Shown here: one piece after another, positions 52,011 to 60,766 of the stretch
How positions within the stretch are numbered: the first letter of the stretch is position 1
Layout: each line of letters starts with the position of its first letter
DNA from: Streptomyces coeruleorubidus
Lineage (GTDB): Bacteria > Actinomycetota > Actinomycetes > Streptomycetales > Streptomycetaceae
DNA length: 64,000 nucleotides
NCBI RefSeq assembly: GCF_008705135.1
Contig: NZ_CP023694.1
Location: forward strand, 2,604,001 to 2,668,000
Direction of reading: 5' to 3'
Notes under the pieces: generated by a model
What the model saw: the letters and a program-made list of their open reading frames with translations, nothing else
What the model was told of the DNA's origin: nothing
Database searches by the model: none
Position numbers and translations under genes: made by a program

Positions 52011-53451
52011 CTCCGGCCGCCGGCGCGTCTCCGCCCGGGTCCGCATCCTGCTCTGGCTGCTTTTCGTGATGGCGGTCGCGCTCGCCTCCGTCGCCATGAC
52101 CACCCGCTCGTTCCTGCTGCGGGACGTCGACAACCGGATCAACGGCCTGCTCACCCAGGAGACCGGCGAGTTCGCCAACTTCGAGGAGCGGGGCGGGGAT
52201 CCGCGGACGGGCCGGCCGTTCACCGACGCGGACCGGCTGCTGACGGTGTTCCTGGAACGGCAGAACCCCGACGCGGACGAGGAGCTGATCGGCCTCGTGA
52301 CCAGGACCGACGGCAGCCTCCGGCCGCTCCGCCAGCCGCACGACGTGCCCGTCGCCCTGCCCCTGGACCGGGACGCCGACGCGCTGCGCCGCATCTTCGG
52401 CTCGCCCGCGTCCTCCGGTGTTCTGCACCGGCCGGAGGGCGAGATCCGCTGGGCCAAGGTCACCGTGGCCCAGCGGGGCCGGGAGCCGGACGCCGCGTTC
52501 GTCGTCGCCTTCCATCCGGAGCGCGAGCAGGCCCGCGTGAACAGCATGTTCCGCACGCTGCTCGGCATCTCCGGGGTCGCCCTGCTGCTGACCGTCGGGA
52601 TCGCCTGGGCGGTCGCCGGGCGGATCCTCAGACCCGTGCGGGTGGTGCGCACCGCGGCGGCGCAGCTCACCGAGCAGGACCTCACGCGGCGGATCCCGGT
52701 GCACGGAAACGACGACATAGCGGCGCTCGCCGACACGTTCAACGGCATGCTCGACCGGCTGGAGCGGGCCTTCGCGGCCCAGCGCGAGTTCGTCGACGAC
52801 GCGGGCCACGAGCTGCGCACGCCCATCACCATCGTGCGCGGCCATCTGGAACTGATGGGCGACGATCCGGCCGAACGCGAGGAGACCGTCCGGCTGGTGA
52901 CCGACGAGCTGGACCGGATGAGCCGCATCGTCGAGGACCTGCTGCTCCTCGCCAAGGCCGAACGCCCCGACTTCGTCTCCCCCGAGCCGGTCCAGGTCGC
53001 CGAACTCACCGCCGACGTCTACGTCAAGGCCCGCACGCTCGGCGAACGTGACTGGCAGCTCGACGGGGTCGCCGACCTGGAGGCCGAGCTGGATCCGCAG
53101 CGGATCACCCAGGCCATGGTGCAGCTCGCGCAGAACGCCGTGCAGCACACCACGCCCGGCCAGACCATCCGCATCGGCTCCCGCACCGACGGCCCGCACC
53201 TGGAGCTGTACGTCGCCGACTCCGGGCCCGGTGTGCAGCCCCAGGACACCGAGGTGATCTTCGAGCGCTTCCGGCGCGGCACGGCCCGCCGCGGCGCCCG
53301 GGGCTCCGGCGCCGGGCTCGGACTGTCCATCGTCAAGGCGATCGCCGAGGGGCACCGGGGCCGGGTACGGCTCCACGGCACCCCCGGGGGCGGCGCCACC
53401 TTCGCCCTCGTCCTGCACGCGCCCCGGGCACCGGAAGGGGACCCCACGTGA
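51931..53451 (+). CDS. OmpR-class sensor histidine kinase
   Basis: A 506-residue membrane kinase. The Thr-rich N-terminus leads to a first membrane segment (about 37-57), an extracytoplasmic sensor domain of about 150 residues, a second membrane segment (about 208-230), HAMP (VAGRILRPVRVVRTAAAQL), and HisKA with phospho-acceptor His293 in DDAGHELRTPITIVRG. The ATPase domain has the N box (QNAVQHT), G1 (DSGPGVQ) and GAGLGLSIVKAI. No start exists between the Thr-rich leader and the first membrane segment, so the 80-base overlap with the Asp-rich gene is real unless the start lies inside the membrane helix. Its stop overlaps the regulator start (GTGA). Confidence 0.88.
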   Translation: MTMTTTTAAGAHRTTDRTTTTPAPTTDSGRRRVSARVRILLWLLFVMAVALASVAMTTRSFLLRDVDNRINGLLTQETGEFANFEERGGDPRTGRPFTDADRLLTVFLERQNPDADEELIGLVTRTDGSLRPLRQPHDVPVALPLDRDADALRRIFGSPASSGVLHRPEGEIRWAKVTVAQRGREPDAAFVVAFHPEREQARVNSMFRTLLGISGVALLLTVGIAWAVAGRILRPVRVVRTAAAQLTEQDLTRRIPVHGNDDIAALADTFNGMLDRLERAFAAQREFVDDAGHELRTPITIVRGHLELMGDDPAEREETVRLVTDELDRMSRIVEDLLLLAKAERPDFVSPEPVQVAELTADVYVKARTLGERDWQLDGVADLEAELDPQRITQAMVQLAQNAVQHTTPGQTIRIGSRTDGPHLELYVADSGPGVQPQDTEVIFERFRRGTARRGARGSGAGLGLSIVKAIAEGHRGRVRLHGTPGGGATFALVLHAPRAPEGDPT

Positions 53452-54113
53452 ACCGCATCCTCATCGTCGAGGACGAGGAGCGCATCGCCTCCTTCGTGGA
53501 GAAGGGCCTGCGCTCCAACGGCTTCACCACGACCGTCGTCACCGACGGCGACGCGGGCTGCGAGTACGCCCTGACCGGCGGCTTCGACCTCGTCGTCCTG
53601 GACATCGGACTGCCCGGCCGGGACGGTTTCACCATCCTGCGCGAGCTGCGCGAGGCGCGGGTGACGGTGCCGGTGATCGTGCTGACCGCGCGGGACTCCG
53701 TACGGGACACGGTGGCCGGTCTCGAGGGTGGCGCCGACGACTGGATGACCAAGCCGTTCCGCTTCGAGGAGCTGCTGGCCCGGGTGCGGCTGAGGCTGCG
53801 GACGGCCGCGCGGGCGCCGGAGGTGACGGTGCTCAGGTCGGGCTCCCTGAGCCTCGATCTCCGTACGCGGCGTGCCCGGTCCGGGGAGCGGACGGTCGAT
53901 CTGACGGCCCGTGAGTTCGTGCTGCTGGAGCTGTTCCTGCGGCATCCGGGCCAGGTGCTGTCGCGTGAGCAGATCCTGTCCCATGTGTGGGGTTACGACT
54001 TCGACCCGGGGTCCAACATCGTGGACGTGTACGTGCGGACACTGCGGAAGAAGCTGGGGGCGGAGCGGGTGGAGACGGTACGGGGGATGGGGTACCGGCT
54101 GCCCGCCGGGTGA
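53448..54113 (+). CDS. OmpR-family response regulator
   Basis: A 221-residue regulator. The receiver has acidic EDEE at 8-11, phospho-acceptor Asp52 in VVLDIGLPG and Lys102 in MTKPF. The OmpR winged helix occupies residues 125-220 (LTAREFVLLELFLRHPGQVLSR and NIVDVYVRTLRKKLG). It is co-translated with the sensor kinase. Its probable sites are the 11-bp TTCATC repeats at both ends of the unit, which would make it autoregulatory and the activator or repressor of the adjoining transporter. Confidence 0.9.
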   Translation: MNRILIVEDEERIASFVEKGLRSNGFTTTVVTDGDAGCEYALTGGFDLVVLDIGLPGRDGFTILRELREARVTVPVIVLTARDSVRDTVAGLEGGADDWMTKPFRFEELLARVRLRLRTAARAPEVTVLRSGSLSLDLRTRRARSGERTVDLTAREFVLLELFLRHPGQVLSREQILSHVWGYDFDPGSNIVDVYVRTLRKKLGAERVETVRGMGYRLPAG

Positions 54114-54120
54114 AGTTCCC

Positions 54121-54159
54121 TTCATCTTCGGCTCATCGACGGCTCACACCCGGGATGAA
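54121..54159 (+). promoter_or_regulatory. Three 11-bp direct repeats before the SLC13 transporter
   Basis: TTCATCTTCGG, CTCATCGACGG and CTCACACCCGG stand in exact tandem (54121-54153), followed by the inverse GATGAA (54154-54159). The consensus YTCAYnnnCGG matches the repeats at 51633-51654. The transporter start at 54171 follows at once, so any bound regulator would act very close to the promoter or start codon. Confidence 0.6.
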
Positions 54160-54170
54160 CCCTCGATGAC

Positions 54171-55586
54171 GTGACAAGGAACCCCCGAGCTCTCACCGCC
54201 CTCTGCGTGGCGCTGTCGCTGTGCGCGCTGCTCGCGGTCCCCCGGAACTTCCCGGGACTCGGTGCAGACGCCCGTTTCACGCTCGCCGTGTTCGCGCTCG
54301 CGACCTGCGCCTGGATCGGGACGTCGATCGACGACACCTACATCGCGCTGGGCGCCGGACTCGCGCTCACGGTGACCGGCGTGATCAGCAGCGACACCCT
54401 GTTCGGCACGCTCGGTGATGCCACGGTGTGGCTGCTGATCTGCGCGTTCGTGCTGGCGGCCGCGGTGAGCCGGACCGGGCTCGCGGGGCGGGCGGCGGTG
54501 TTCCTGGTCAGCGGGGCGCGCACGGTACGGCAGCTCGTGCACCTGACGACGGCGGCCCTGGTCGTCACGGCGTTCGCGGTGCCCGCCACGTCCGGCCGGG
54601 CCGCGCTCGCGCTGCCGGTGTTCCTCGCTCTCGCCAAGGTCCTCGCCGACCGGAAGCGACTGGTCGTGATGCTGGCGCTGCTGTTCCCGACCGTGATCCT
54701 GCTGTCGGCGGTGGCGACCCTGATCGGCGCCGGCGCACATCTGATCACCGTGTCGGTGCTGTGGGAAGCGACCGGACAGCACATCGGCTTCACGCAGTGG
54801 CTGCTGCTGGGCCTGCCGCTGGCCGTGGCCTCCTCGCACCTGGCCGCCGAGCTGGTCCTGCTGACGACGACCCGGCGGGCGGACCGCCGCGGCCCGGTCC
54901 ACATCACCGCCGAGCAGATCCAGCAGCACAGCGAGCAGCCGGTGACCGGCCCCTGGAGCCAGGCCGAGAAGCGCTGCGCCCTGCTCATGGCCACGGTGGT
55001 GCTGCTGTGGTGCAGCGAGCCCCTGCACCGCGTGCCGCCCGCGCTGGTCGCGCTCATCGGCGCCGTCATCGCCTCCTCGCCCGCCCTCGGCACCGTGCGC
55101 CTGAAGGACGCGCTGAAGACCGTCCCCTGGTCACTGCTGCTGTTCATGGCGGCGACGATGGCGATGGGCGTCGCGCTCACCGACTCGGGAGCGGCGAAGT
55201 GGCTGGTCTCCGGGCTGCCGGCGGGTGGCGCCCCGGTGGTGTTCCTGGCGGTCGTGATCGCGGTCAGCACGGCCGCTCACCTGGTCCTCCAGTCCCGCTC
55301 GGCCCGCTCCTCCGTCCTGGTCCCGCTCGTCGTGGCCGCCTCCGTCGGCGTCGGCGTCAACCCGGTCGCCGCCGCACTCGCCTCCACCGCCGCCGCCGGC
55401 TTCTGCCACACACTGCCCGCCTCCGCCAAGCCGGTCACACTCTTCGCCCAGATCCCCGGCACCCCCACCTACACCCCGCGCGACCTGCTGCGGCTGTCCG
55501 CCTTCCTGGCCCCGCTGACCGCCGCGCTCGTGCTGCTCTTCGCCGTCGCGGTGTGGCCGCTGCTCGGCATCTCCGTCACCCGTTAA
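54171..55586 (+). CDS. SLC13/DASS-family anion transporter
   Basis: A 471-residue polytopic permease with about eleven membrane segments. SLC13/ArsB-type landmarks include LCVALSLCALLAV at the start, FALATCAWIGTSIDDTYIALGAGL, the re-entrant motif region VPATSGRAALALPVFLALAKVL, and in the second half LQSRSARSSVLVPLVVAAS. Members carry di- and tricarboxylates or sulfate with Na+ or H+. The GTG at 54171 has no clear ribosome site. It lies 57 bp after the response regulator, with regulator-like repeats between, and 13 bp before the glycerate kinase remnant. Confidence 0.82.
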   Translation: MTRNPRALTALCVALSLCALLAVPRNFPGLGADARFTLAVFALATCAWIGTSIDDTYIALGAGLALTVTGVISSDTLFGTLGDATVWLLICAFVLAAAVSRTGLAGRAAVFLVSGARTVRQLVHLTTAALVVTAFAVPATSGRAALALPVFLALAKVLADRKRLVVMLALLFPTVILLSAVATLIGAGAHLITVSVLWEATGQHIGFTQWLLLGLPLAVASSHLAAELVLLTTTRRADRRGPVHITAEQIQQHSEQPVTGPWSQAEKRCALLMATVVLLWCSEPLHRVPPALVALIGAVIASSPALGTVRLKDALKTVPWSLLLFMAATMAMGVALTDSGAAKWLVSGLPAGGAPVVFLAVVIAVSTAAHLVLQSRSARSSVLVPLVVAASVGVGVNPVAAALASTAAAGFCHTLPASAKPVTLFAQIPGTPTYTPRDLLRLSAFLAPLTAALVLLFAVAVWPLLGISVTR

Positions 55587-55599
55587 AGGAGACCCACCC

Positions 55600-56307
55600 A
55601 TGCTCACCCGTGTCGTCGTAGCCCCCAGCGGGTTCAAGGAGTCCCTGTCCGCGGAGGCCGCCGCCGACGCCATCGCCGCCGGTGTACGCCGTGTCCTGCC
55701 CGGCGCCGACCTCGACCTCGTCCCGCTGGTGGACGGCGGCGAGGGCACGGCCGTCGCCCTGGCCGCCGCGACCGGGGGCCGGCTCGTCACCGTGCCCGCC
55801 ACCGGCCCGGTCGGGGAGACCATCGGCGCCCACTTCCGGTACGGTCCCGGCACCGGGGCCTCCGGCGGCCTGGGCGCCGGCCTCGCCGCCCTCGGCGCCC
55901 GTCTCCTCCCCCGCTTCGACGTGCTGCTGGACCACCTCGACCTGGATGCCCGGCTGGCCAGCGCGGACCTGGTGATCACCGCCGAGGGCGCCCTGGACCA
56001 CCAGACACCGCGCGGCAAGGTCCCCGCCGAGGTGGCCCGCCGGGCCAAGCTCTACGGCCGCCCGGTCCTGGCCCTGGCGGGCACGCTCGGCGAGGGCGCG
56101 CACGAGGTGCCGGGCGTGGACGCCTGCCACGGCATCCTGCCCGCCCCGATGGAGCTGGCCGAGGCACTGCTCCGTGCGAGCGAACTGCTCACCGACGCCA
56201 CGGAACGTGCCCTGCGGATGATCGTCCTCGGCACCCGGCTACCTCTGGTGTCCGAACCCGTTCAGGCGGAGGTGTCCGGCACGCAACGCCCGTCCTCCGT
56301 GCGGTAG
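55600..56307 (+). CDS. glxK: Glycerate kinase with large internal deletion
   Basis: The 235-residue product has both ends of a GlxK-type glycerate kinase: RVVVAPSGFKESLSAEAAADAIAAG and DLVPLVDGGEGTAVAL at the start, and GASGGLGAGLAALGARL, DLVITAEGALDHQTPRGK and VPVLALAG-like VLALAGTLGEG at the end. Normal enzymes have about 370-380 residues. Roughly 135 residues between FRYGPG and TGASGG are missing, with the frame intact. The lost part holds the central catalytic region (the IGGSATNDGG segment), so the product should be inactive or reassigned. AAAGGAG precedes the ATG. Its end overlaps the convergent PLP gene by 46 bases. Confidence 0.75.
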   Translation: MLTRVVVAPSGFKESLSAEAAADAIAAGVRRVLPGADLDLVPLVDGGEGTAVALAAATGGRLVTVPATGPVGETIGAHFRYGPGTGASGGLGAGLAALGARLLPRFDVLLDHLDLDARLASADLVITAEGALDHQTPRGKVPAEVARRAKLYGRPVLALAGTLGEGAHEVPGVDACHGILPAPMELAEALLRASELLTDATERALRMIVLGTRLPLVSEPVQAEVSGTQRPSSVR

Positions 56308-57629
56308 TTCCACCGCGCCCCGTCCGTCACGAGCTCCCGCACGGCCCGCACGAACCGCTCCACGTGCTCGTCCGGCGTTCCCGCGCCGAAGCTGACCCGG
56401 ATGGCGTTGAGGGACTTCTCGCCGGGCGCCGCCTCCGGCGCGCCGCACTCGCCCTGTGTCTGCGGGTCGCTGCCGAGCAGCGTGCGCACCAGCGGGTGGG
56501 CGCAGAAGAGCCCGTCCCGGACGCCGATGCCGTACTCGGCGGAGAGCGCGGCGGCGAAGTGCGAGCTGTTCCAGCCCTCGACGACGAAGGAGAGCACACC
56601 GACGCGCGGGGCGTCGTCCCCGAAGAGGGACAGGAACCGCACCTGGGGGACGTCGGCGAGCCCCTCCCGCACCTTGGCGACCAGGTACTGCTCGCGGGCG
56701 ACGAGCGTGTCGAATCCGGCCTCCGTCAGCGCCTTGCAGGCGGAGGCGACGGCGTAGGCGCCGATGACGTTGGGCGAGCCGGCCTCGTGACGGGCGGCGC
56801 TGTCGTGCCACTCCACGTCCACTCCCCCGTCGGTGCGCCGGGTGACCTTGCGGCTGGCGCCGCCGCCCGCGAGGTACGGCTCGGCCTCGCGCAGCCAGTC
56901 GGCCCGCCCGGCCAGCACGCCGGAGCCGAAGGGCGCGTACAGCTTGTGCCCGGAGAAGGCGACCCAGTCGACATCGAGGTCCTCGACGGACACGGGGTGG
57001 TGCGGGGCCAGCTGGGCGGCGTCGAGCACGATCCGGGCGCCGTGGGCGTGCGCGGTCGCCGCGAGTTCCCGTACGGGCCACAGCTCACCGGTGACGTTCG
57101 AGGCGCCGGTGACGCAGACGAGGGCCGGGCCGTGGGGGTCCCTTCCGGCAAGGGCGCGCTCCAGGGTCTCGACGGCCTGGCGGGGGCCGCGCGGGGCGTC
57201 GAGGACGGTGACGCGGGCGTCGCGCCAGGGCAGCAGGGCGGCGTGGTGCTCGGTCTCGAAGACGAAGACCTGGCAGCCGGCCGGGAGCGCGGCGGCGAGC
57301 AGGTTGAGGGAGTCGGTGGTGGACCGGGTGAAGACCACCTGGTCGCCGTCCCGGCAGTCGAGGAACTCCGCGACCGTACGGCGGGCGTTCTCGAACAGGT
57401 CGGTCGACAGCTGGGACAGGTACCCGGCCCCGCGGTGGACGCTGCCGTAGTACGGCGCGTAGGCGGCGACGTCGTCCCAGACCCGCTGGAGCGCCGGGGC
57501 GCTGGCGGCGTAGTCGAGCGCGGCGTAGGTGACCTCGCCACCGGTGACGAGCGGAACGGTGACGTCCCGGCCCAGGACGGGCAGCGGGGCACAGACGGAC
57601 GGGGCGGTGGCAAGGGTGGAGACGGACAT
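56262..57629 (-). CDS. Cysteine-desulfurase-fold PLP enzyme under SAM riboswitch
   Basis: A 455-residue class V aminotransferase. It has the substrate loop YGSVHRGAGYLS, cofactor contacts TRSTTDSLNLL and TEHHAALLPW, Asp203 and the PLP lysine Lys229 in FSGHKLYAPFGSG. Cys376 in RDGLFCAHP occupies the place of the catalytic cysteine of SufS-type desulfurases. A C-terminal insert holds GECGAPEAAPG. No suf or isc genes are near. A SAM-IV riboswitch upstream implies that it serves methionine or sulfur metabolism rather than general Fe-S assembly. ATG at 57629 with GGAG upstream. Confidence 0.85.
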   Translation of the reverse strand: MSVSTLATAPSVCAPLPVLGRDVTVPLVTGGEVTYAALDYAASAPALQRVWDDVAAYAPYYGSVHRGAGYLSQLSTDLFENARRTVAEFLDCRDGDQVVFTRSTTDSLNLLAAALPAGCQVFVFETEHHAALLPWRDARVTVLDAPRGPRQAVETLERALAGRDPHGPALVCVTGASNVTGELWPVRELAATAHAHGARIVLDAAQLAPHHPVSVEDLDVDWVAFSGHKLYAPFGSGVLAGRADWLREAEPYLAGGGASRKVTRRTDGGVDVEWHDSAARHEAGSPNVIGAYAVASACKALTEAGFDTLVAREQYLVAKVREGLADVPQVRFLSLFGDDAPRVGVLSFVVEGWNSSHFAAALSAEYGIGVRDGLFCAHPLVRTLLGSDPQTQGECGAPEAAPGEKSLNAIRVSFGAGTPDEHVERFVRAVRELVTDGARWNYRTEDGRCVPDTSA

Positions 57630-57765
57630 GACGGAACTCCCGTGAAGTCAGGTGTGATCCGCCCGCGAGGACATGGCTCAAGCGGGGGTGAAGGAAAGAG
57701 GGGTGCGGAGGCGGGGCTCTGCGGCCCTATCGCATTCGCTGGTTCACGAGAGACTCCTCGTCACG

Positions 57766-57876
57766 CGCTTGCCACAGACCTCGCTGCCTGCGGCCTGGTC
57801 TTCACCCGGGGCACCCCGCCACGGACGGAGGGTTGCCGGACAGTCGGCCGGGGCCTCATGACTGTCACTCATGACC
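57766..57876 (-). ncRNA. SAM-IV riboswitch
   Basis: On the minus strand, GGTCATGAGTGACAG (from 57876) opens the P1/P2 region. CCGGCAACCCTCC (around 57842-57830), GTGGCGGGGTGCC and CCCGGGTGAAGACC (ending at 57798) follow and close P1 against the starting GGTC. A 3' GCCGCAGGC segment supplies the extra helix that distinguishes SAM-IV from SAM-I. The layout matches the actinobacterial SAM-IV consensus as I remember it. It lies 137 bp upstream of the PLP enzyme start and predicts repression when S-adenosylmethionine is plentiful. Confidence 0.87.
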
Positions 57877-57942
57877 TGAGAAGGAACTTACGAGAATGAT
57901 CGAGGTCCCGCAACCCGCGTCCGGATTGCGGGACACCCGGCG

Positions 57943-59007
57943 CTACGCGTTGCTCGCCGCCACCCACCGCTCCAGGGTCCGCTTTGCGGCCCCGGAGTCG
58001 ATCGATTCGGCCGCCTTCGCCATGCCGGCACGGATCTGCTCGGCCAGCGGCCCCTGGCCGGGATCGAGGGCCACCAGGGCAGCCGCCGAGTTCAGCAGGA
58101 CCGCGTCCCGCACCGGGCCCGTCTCGCCGTCCAGCAGACGGCGGGCGACCTCCGCGTTGTAGGAGGCGTCCGCGCCGCGCAGCGCCTCCACGGGGACGAG
58201 TTCGATGCCCACGTCGCGCGGGTCGAAGGCCTCCTCGGTCACCTTGCCGTCGCGGACGACCCACACCCGGGACGTGGCGGTGGTGGTCAGTTCGTCGAGG
58301 CCGTCGTCACCCCGGAAGACCAGGGACGAGTGGCCGCGCTCGGCGAAGACGCCCGCGACGATCGGTGCCATGCGCGGATCCGCGACACCGACGGCCTGGG
58401 CGCGTACCTTCGCGGGATTGGTCAGCGGGCCGAGGACGTTGAAGATCGTCCGGATGCCCAACTGGCCGCGGGCCGCGCCCGCGTGCCGCATCGCCGGGTG
58501 GAACTTCGCCGCGAAGCAGAAGGTGATCCCGGCGTCCTCGGCGACCTGGGCCACCCGGTGCGTCGGCAGTTCCAGATTGACGCCGAGCTTCTCCAGCACG
58601 TCCGACGCCCCGGACGCCGAGGACGCCGCGCGGTTGCCGTGCTTGACGACCTTCGCACCCGTGCCGGCGATGACGATCGCCGACATCGTGGAGATGTTGA
58701 CGGTCTTCGCCCCGTCGCCGCCCGTGCCGACGATGTCGACGGCCGGGCCCGGCACCTCGATCACGTTGGCGTGCTCGTACATCGCCCGGACGAAGCCGGC
58801 GATCTCCTCGACGGTCTCGCCCTTGGCCCGCAGCGCCACCACGAACCCGGCGATCTGCGCATCCGTCGCCTCGCCGCGCATGATCAGGTCCATCGCCCAG
58901 GCGGTGTCGTCGGCGGTCAGGTCCCGGCGGTCCAGCAGACCGTTCAACAGCAGGGGCCAGGAGCGGCCCGCCGCGGTGTCGCCTCCAGCGGGGATCACAG
59001 CGCTCAT
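57943..59007 (-). CDS. trpD: Anthranilate phosphoribosyltransferase
   Basis: A 354-residue enzyme for the second step of tryptophan synthesis, joining anthranilate with PRPP. Motifs: [19 protein letters not shown] (GTGGDG at 94-99), [51 protein letters not shown] and [11 protein letters not shown]. The ATG at 59007 has GGAG six bases upstream. It stands alone here: trpC, trpB and trpA are not near. The anthranilate supplier trpEG is 34 kb away in the same window. Confidence 0.95.
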   Translation of the reverse strand: MSAVIPAGGDTAAGRSWPLLLNGLLDRRDLTADDTAWAMDLIMRGEATDAQIAGFVVALRAKGETVEEIAGFVRAMYEHANVIEVPGPAVDIVGTGGDGAKTVNISTMSAIVIAGTGAKVVKHGNRAASSASGASDVLEKLGVNLELPTHRVAQVAEDAGITFCFAAKFHPAMRHAGAARGQLGIRTIFNVLGPLTNPAKVRAQAVGVADPRMAPIVAGVFAERGHSSLVFRGDDGLDELTTTATSRVWVVRDGKVTEEAFDPRDVGIELVPVEALRGADASYNAEVARRLLDGETGPVRDAVLLNSAAALVALDPGQGPLAEQIRAGMAKAAESIDSGAAKRTLERWVAASNA

Positions 59008-59088
59008 AAGCCGCTCCAGGGTCAGGCGTCCCGCACTACGGGACGAGAGTCTCAACGAGGTCCACCCTATCCAGCCCCGGGCACCGCG

Positions 59089-59121
59089 AAGGGCCCCGTC
59101 CGAACACCGGACGGGGCCCTT
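59089..59121 (-). terminator. Terminator of the qcr-cta operon
   Basis: A perfect 14-bp stem (59089-59102 with 59108-59121) with a 5-nt loop lies 23 bp past the qcrB stop, on its downstream side. It also separates the operon from trpD. Confidence 0.8.
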
Positions 59122-59143
59122 CTGTGGCGTGGCGAAGCAGTGA

Positions 59144-60766
59144 TCAGTGGTGGCCGTGGCCGCTCGTGATCTCCCGGTACTCCTCGGCGGTCGGCTTCGG
59201 GATCTGGGCTCCCTCGCCGTAGTAGGACTCGCTGAGCTTGGCGCGCAGCTTCTCGGAGCCCTTCACCTTGCGCTCGACACCGTTCTCGTCGACCGTCGGG
59301 CCGATCTCGACCGGCTGGTACTGCTCGTGCGCCGTGAGCGTGTACATCTGCTCCTGGCTGAGCGGCTCGTGCACCTCGATGAACTCACCGTGCGGCAGGC
59401 GCTTGATGATGCCCGACTCGCGGCCGTGCAGCACCTTCTCCTTGTCGCGGCGCTGGAGGCCGAGGCAGATGCGCTTGGTGATGATGAACGCGATGACCGG
59501 TCCGGCGAAGAACCCGATCCGGACGAACCAGGTGACCGCGTTGATCGACAGGTGGAAGTGGGTGGCGACGATGTCGTTGCCACCGCCGATCAGCATGATC
59601 ATGTAGCCGGTGATCCACGCGACACCGAAGCCGGTGCGCGTCGGGGCGTTGCGCGGCCGGTCCAGGATGTGGTGCTCGCGCTTGTCCCCGGTGACCCACG
59701 ACTCGATGAACGGGTAGAGGGCGATGATCCCGAGGAACAGACCGAAGAGGACCAGCGGGATGAACACGCCCAGGACGAGCGTGTGACCCCAGAAGTCGAT
59801 CTCCCAGCCCGGCATCGCCCGGATCAGGCCCTCGGCGAAGCCCATGTACCAGTCGGGCTGTGCACCCGTCGACACCTGATCGGGCCGGTAGGGGCCCAGC
59901 ACCCAGATGGGGTTGACGGTCGCGATGCCGGCGAGGGCCGCGATGACACCGAAGACCAGGAAGAAGAAGCCTCCGGCCTTGGCCGCGTAGACCGGCAGCA
60001 GCGGCATTCCGACGACGTTCTTGTTGGTCCGGCCGGGACCCGCGAACTGCGTGTGCTTGTGGTAGAAGACCAGGATCAGGTGGCCGACCACGAGCCCGAG
60101 CATGATGCCCGGCAGCAGCAGGATGTGGATCGAGTAGAACCGGGCGACGAAGTCGGTACCCGGGAACTCCCCGCCGAACAGGAACATCGAGATGTACGTG
60201 CCGACGATCGGCACGGACAGGATCGCGCCCTGGGTGAAGCGGACACCGGTGCCGGAGAGCAGGTCGTCCGGGAGCGAGTAGCCGGTGAAACCGGTGAACA
60301 TGCCCAGGACGAACAGCAGGAAGCCGAACAGCCAGTTGATCTCACGCGGCTTGCGGAACGCGCCGGTGAAGAACACGCGCATCATGTGCACGAACATGCC
60401 GGCGAGGAAGATGATCGCCGCCCAGTGGTGGATCTGCCGGATGAGCAGACCGCCGCGGACGTCGAAGCTGATGTCCAGCGTGGAGGCGAACGCCTCCGAC
60501 ATCAGCTGCCCCTGGAGCGGGACGTAACTGCCGTGGTACTCCACCTCGTTCATCGACGGGTGGAAGAACAGCGTCAGGTACACACCCGTGAGGATGATGA
60601 TGATGAAGCTGTAGAGGCAGATCTCACCCAGCATGAAGGACCAGTGGTCCGGGAAGATCTTGCGCATGTTGGCCTTGGCCAGGGAGTAGATCCCGAGGCG
60701 GCCGTCGGCCCAGTCGGCGACCCGCTCACCCGCGGGCGCCTTGCGTCGTTCTTGTGCAGTGCTCAT
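59144..60766 (-). CDS. qcrB: Cytochrome bcc complex, cytochrome b subunit
   Basis: A 540-residue cytochrome b of the actinobacterial menaquinol:cytochrome c reductase. About eight to nine membrane helices are seen. The four heme-ligand histidines sit in [20 protein letters not shown] and [21 protein letters not shown]. The quinol-site PDWY motif (PEWY elsewhere) is in [13 protein letters not shown]. The hydrophilic C-terminal tail of about 130 residues, typical of actinobacteria, ends in His-rich GHGHH. The start overlaps the qcrA stop by 4 bases. Confidence 0.95.
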   Translation of the reverse strand: MSTAQERRKAPAGERVADWADGRLGIYSLAKANMRKIFPDHWSFMLGEICLYSFIIIILTGVYLTLFFHPSMNEVEYHGSYVPLQGQLMSEAFASTLDISFDVRGGLLIRQIHHWAAIIFLAGMFVHMMRVFFTGAFRKPREINWLFGFLLFVLGMFTGFTGYSLPDDLLSGTGVRFTQGAILSVPIVGTYISMFLFGGEFPGTDFVARFYSIHILLLPGIMLGLVVGHLILVFYHKHTQFAGPGRTNKNVVGMPLLPVYAAKAGGFFFLVFGVIAALAGIATVNPIWVLGPYRPDQVSTGAQPDWYMGFAEGLIRAMPGWEIDFWGHTLVLGVFIPLVLFGLFLGIIALYPFIESWVTGDKREHHILDRPRNAPTRTGFGVAWITGYMIMLIGGGNDIVATHFHLSINAVTWFVRIGFFAGPVIAFIITKRICLGLQRRDKEKVLHGRESGIIKRLPHGEFIEVHEPLSQEQMYTLTAHEQYQPVEIGPTVDENGVERKVKGSEKLRAKLSESYYGEGAQIPKPTAEEYREITSGHGHH

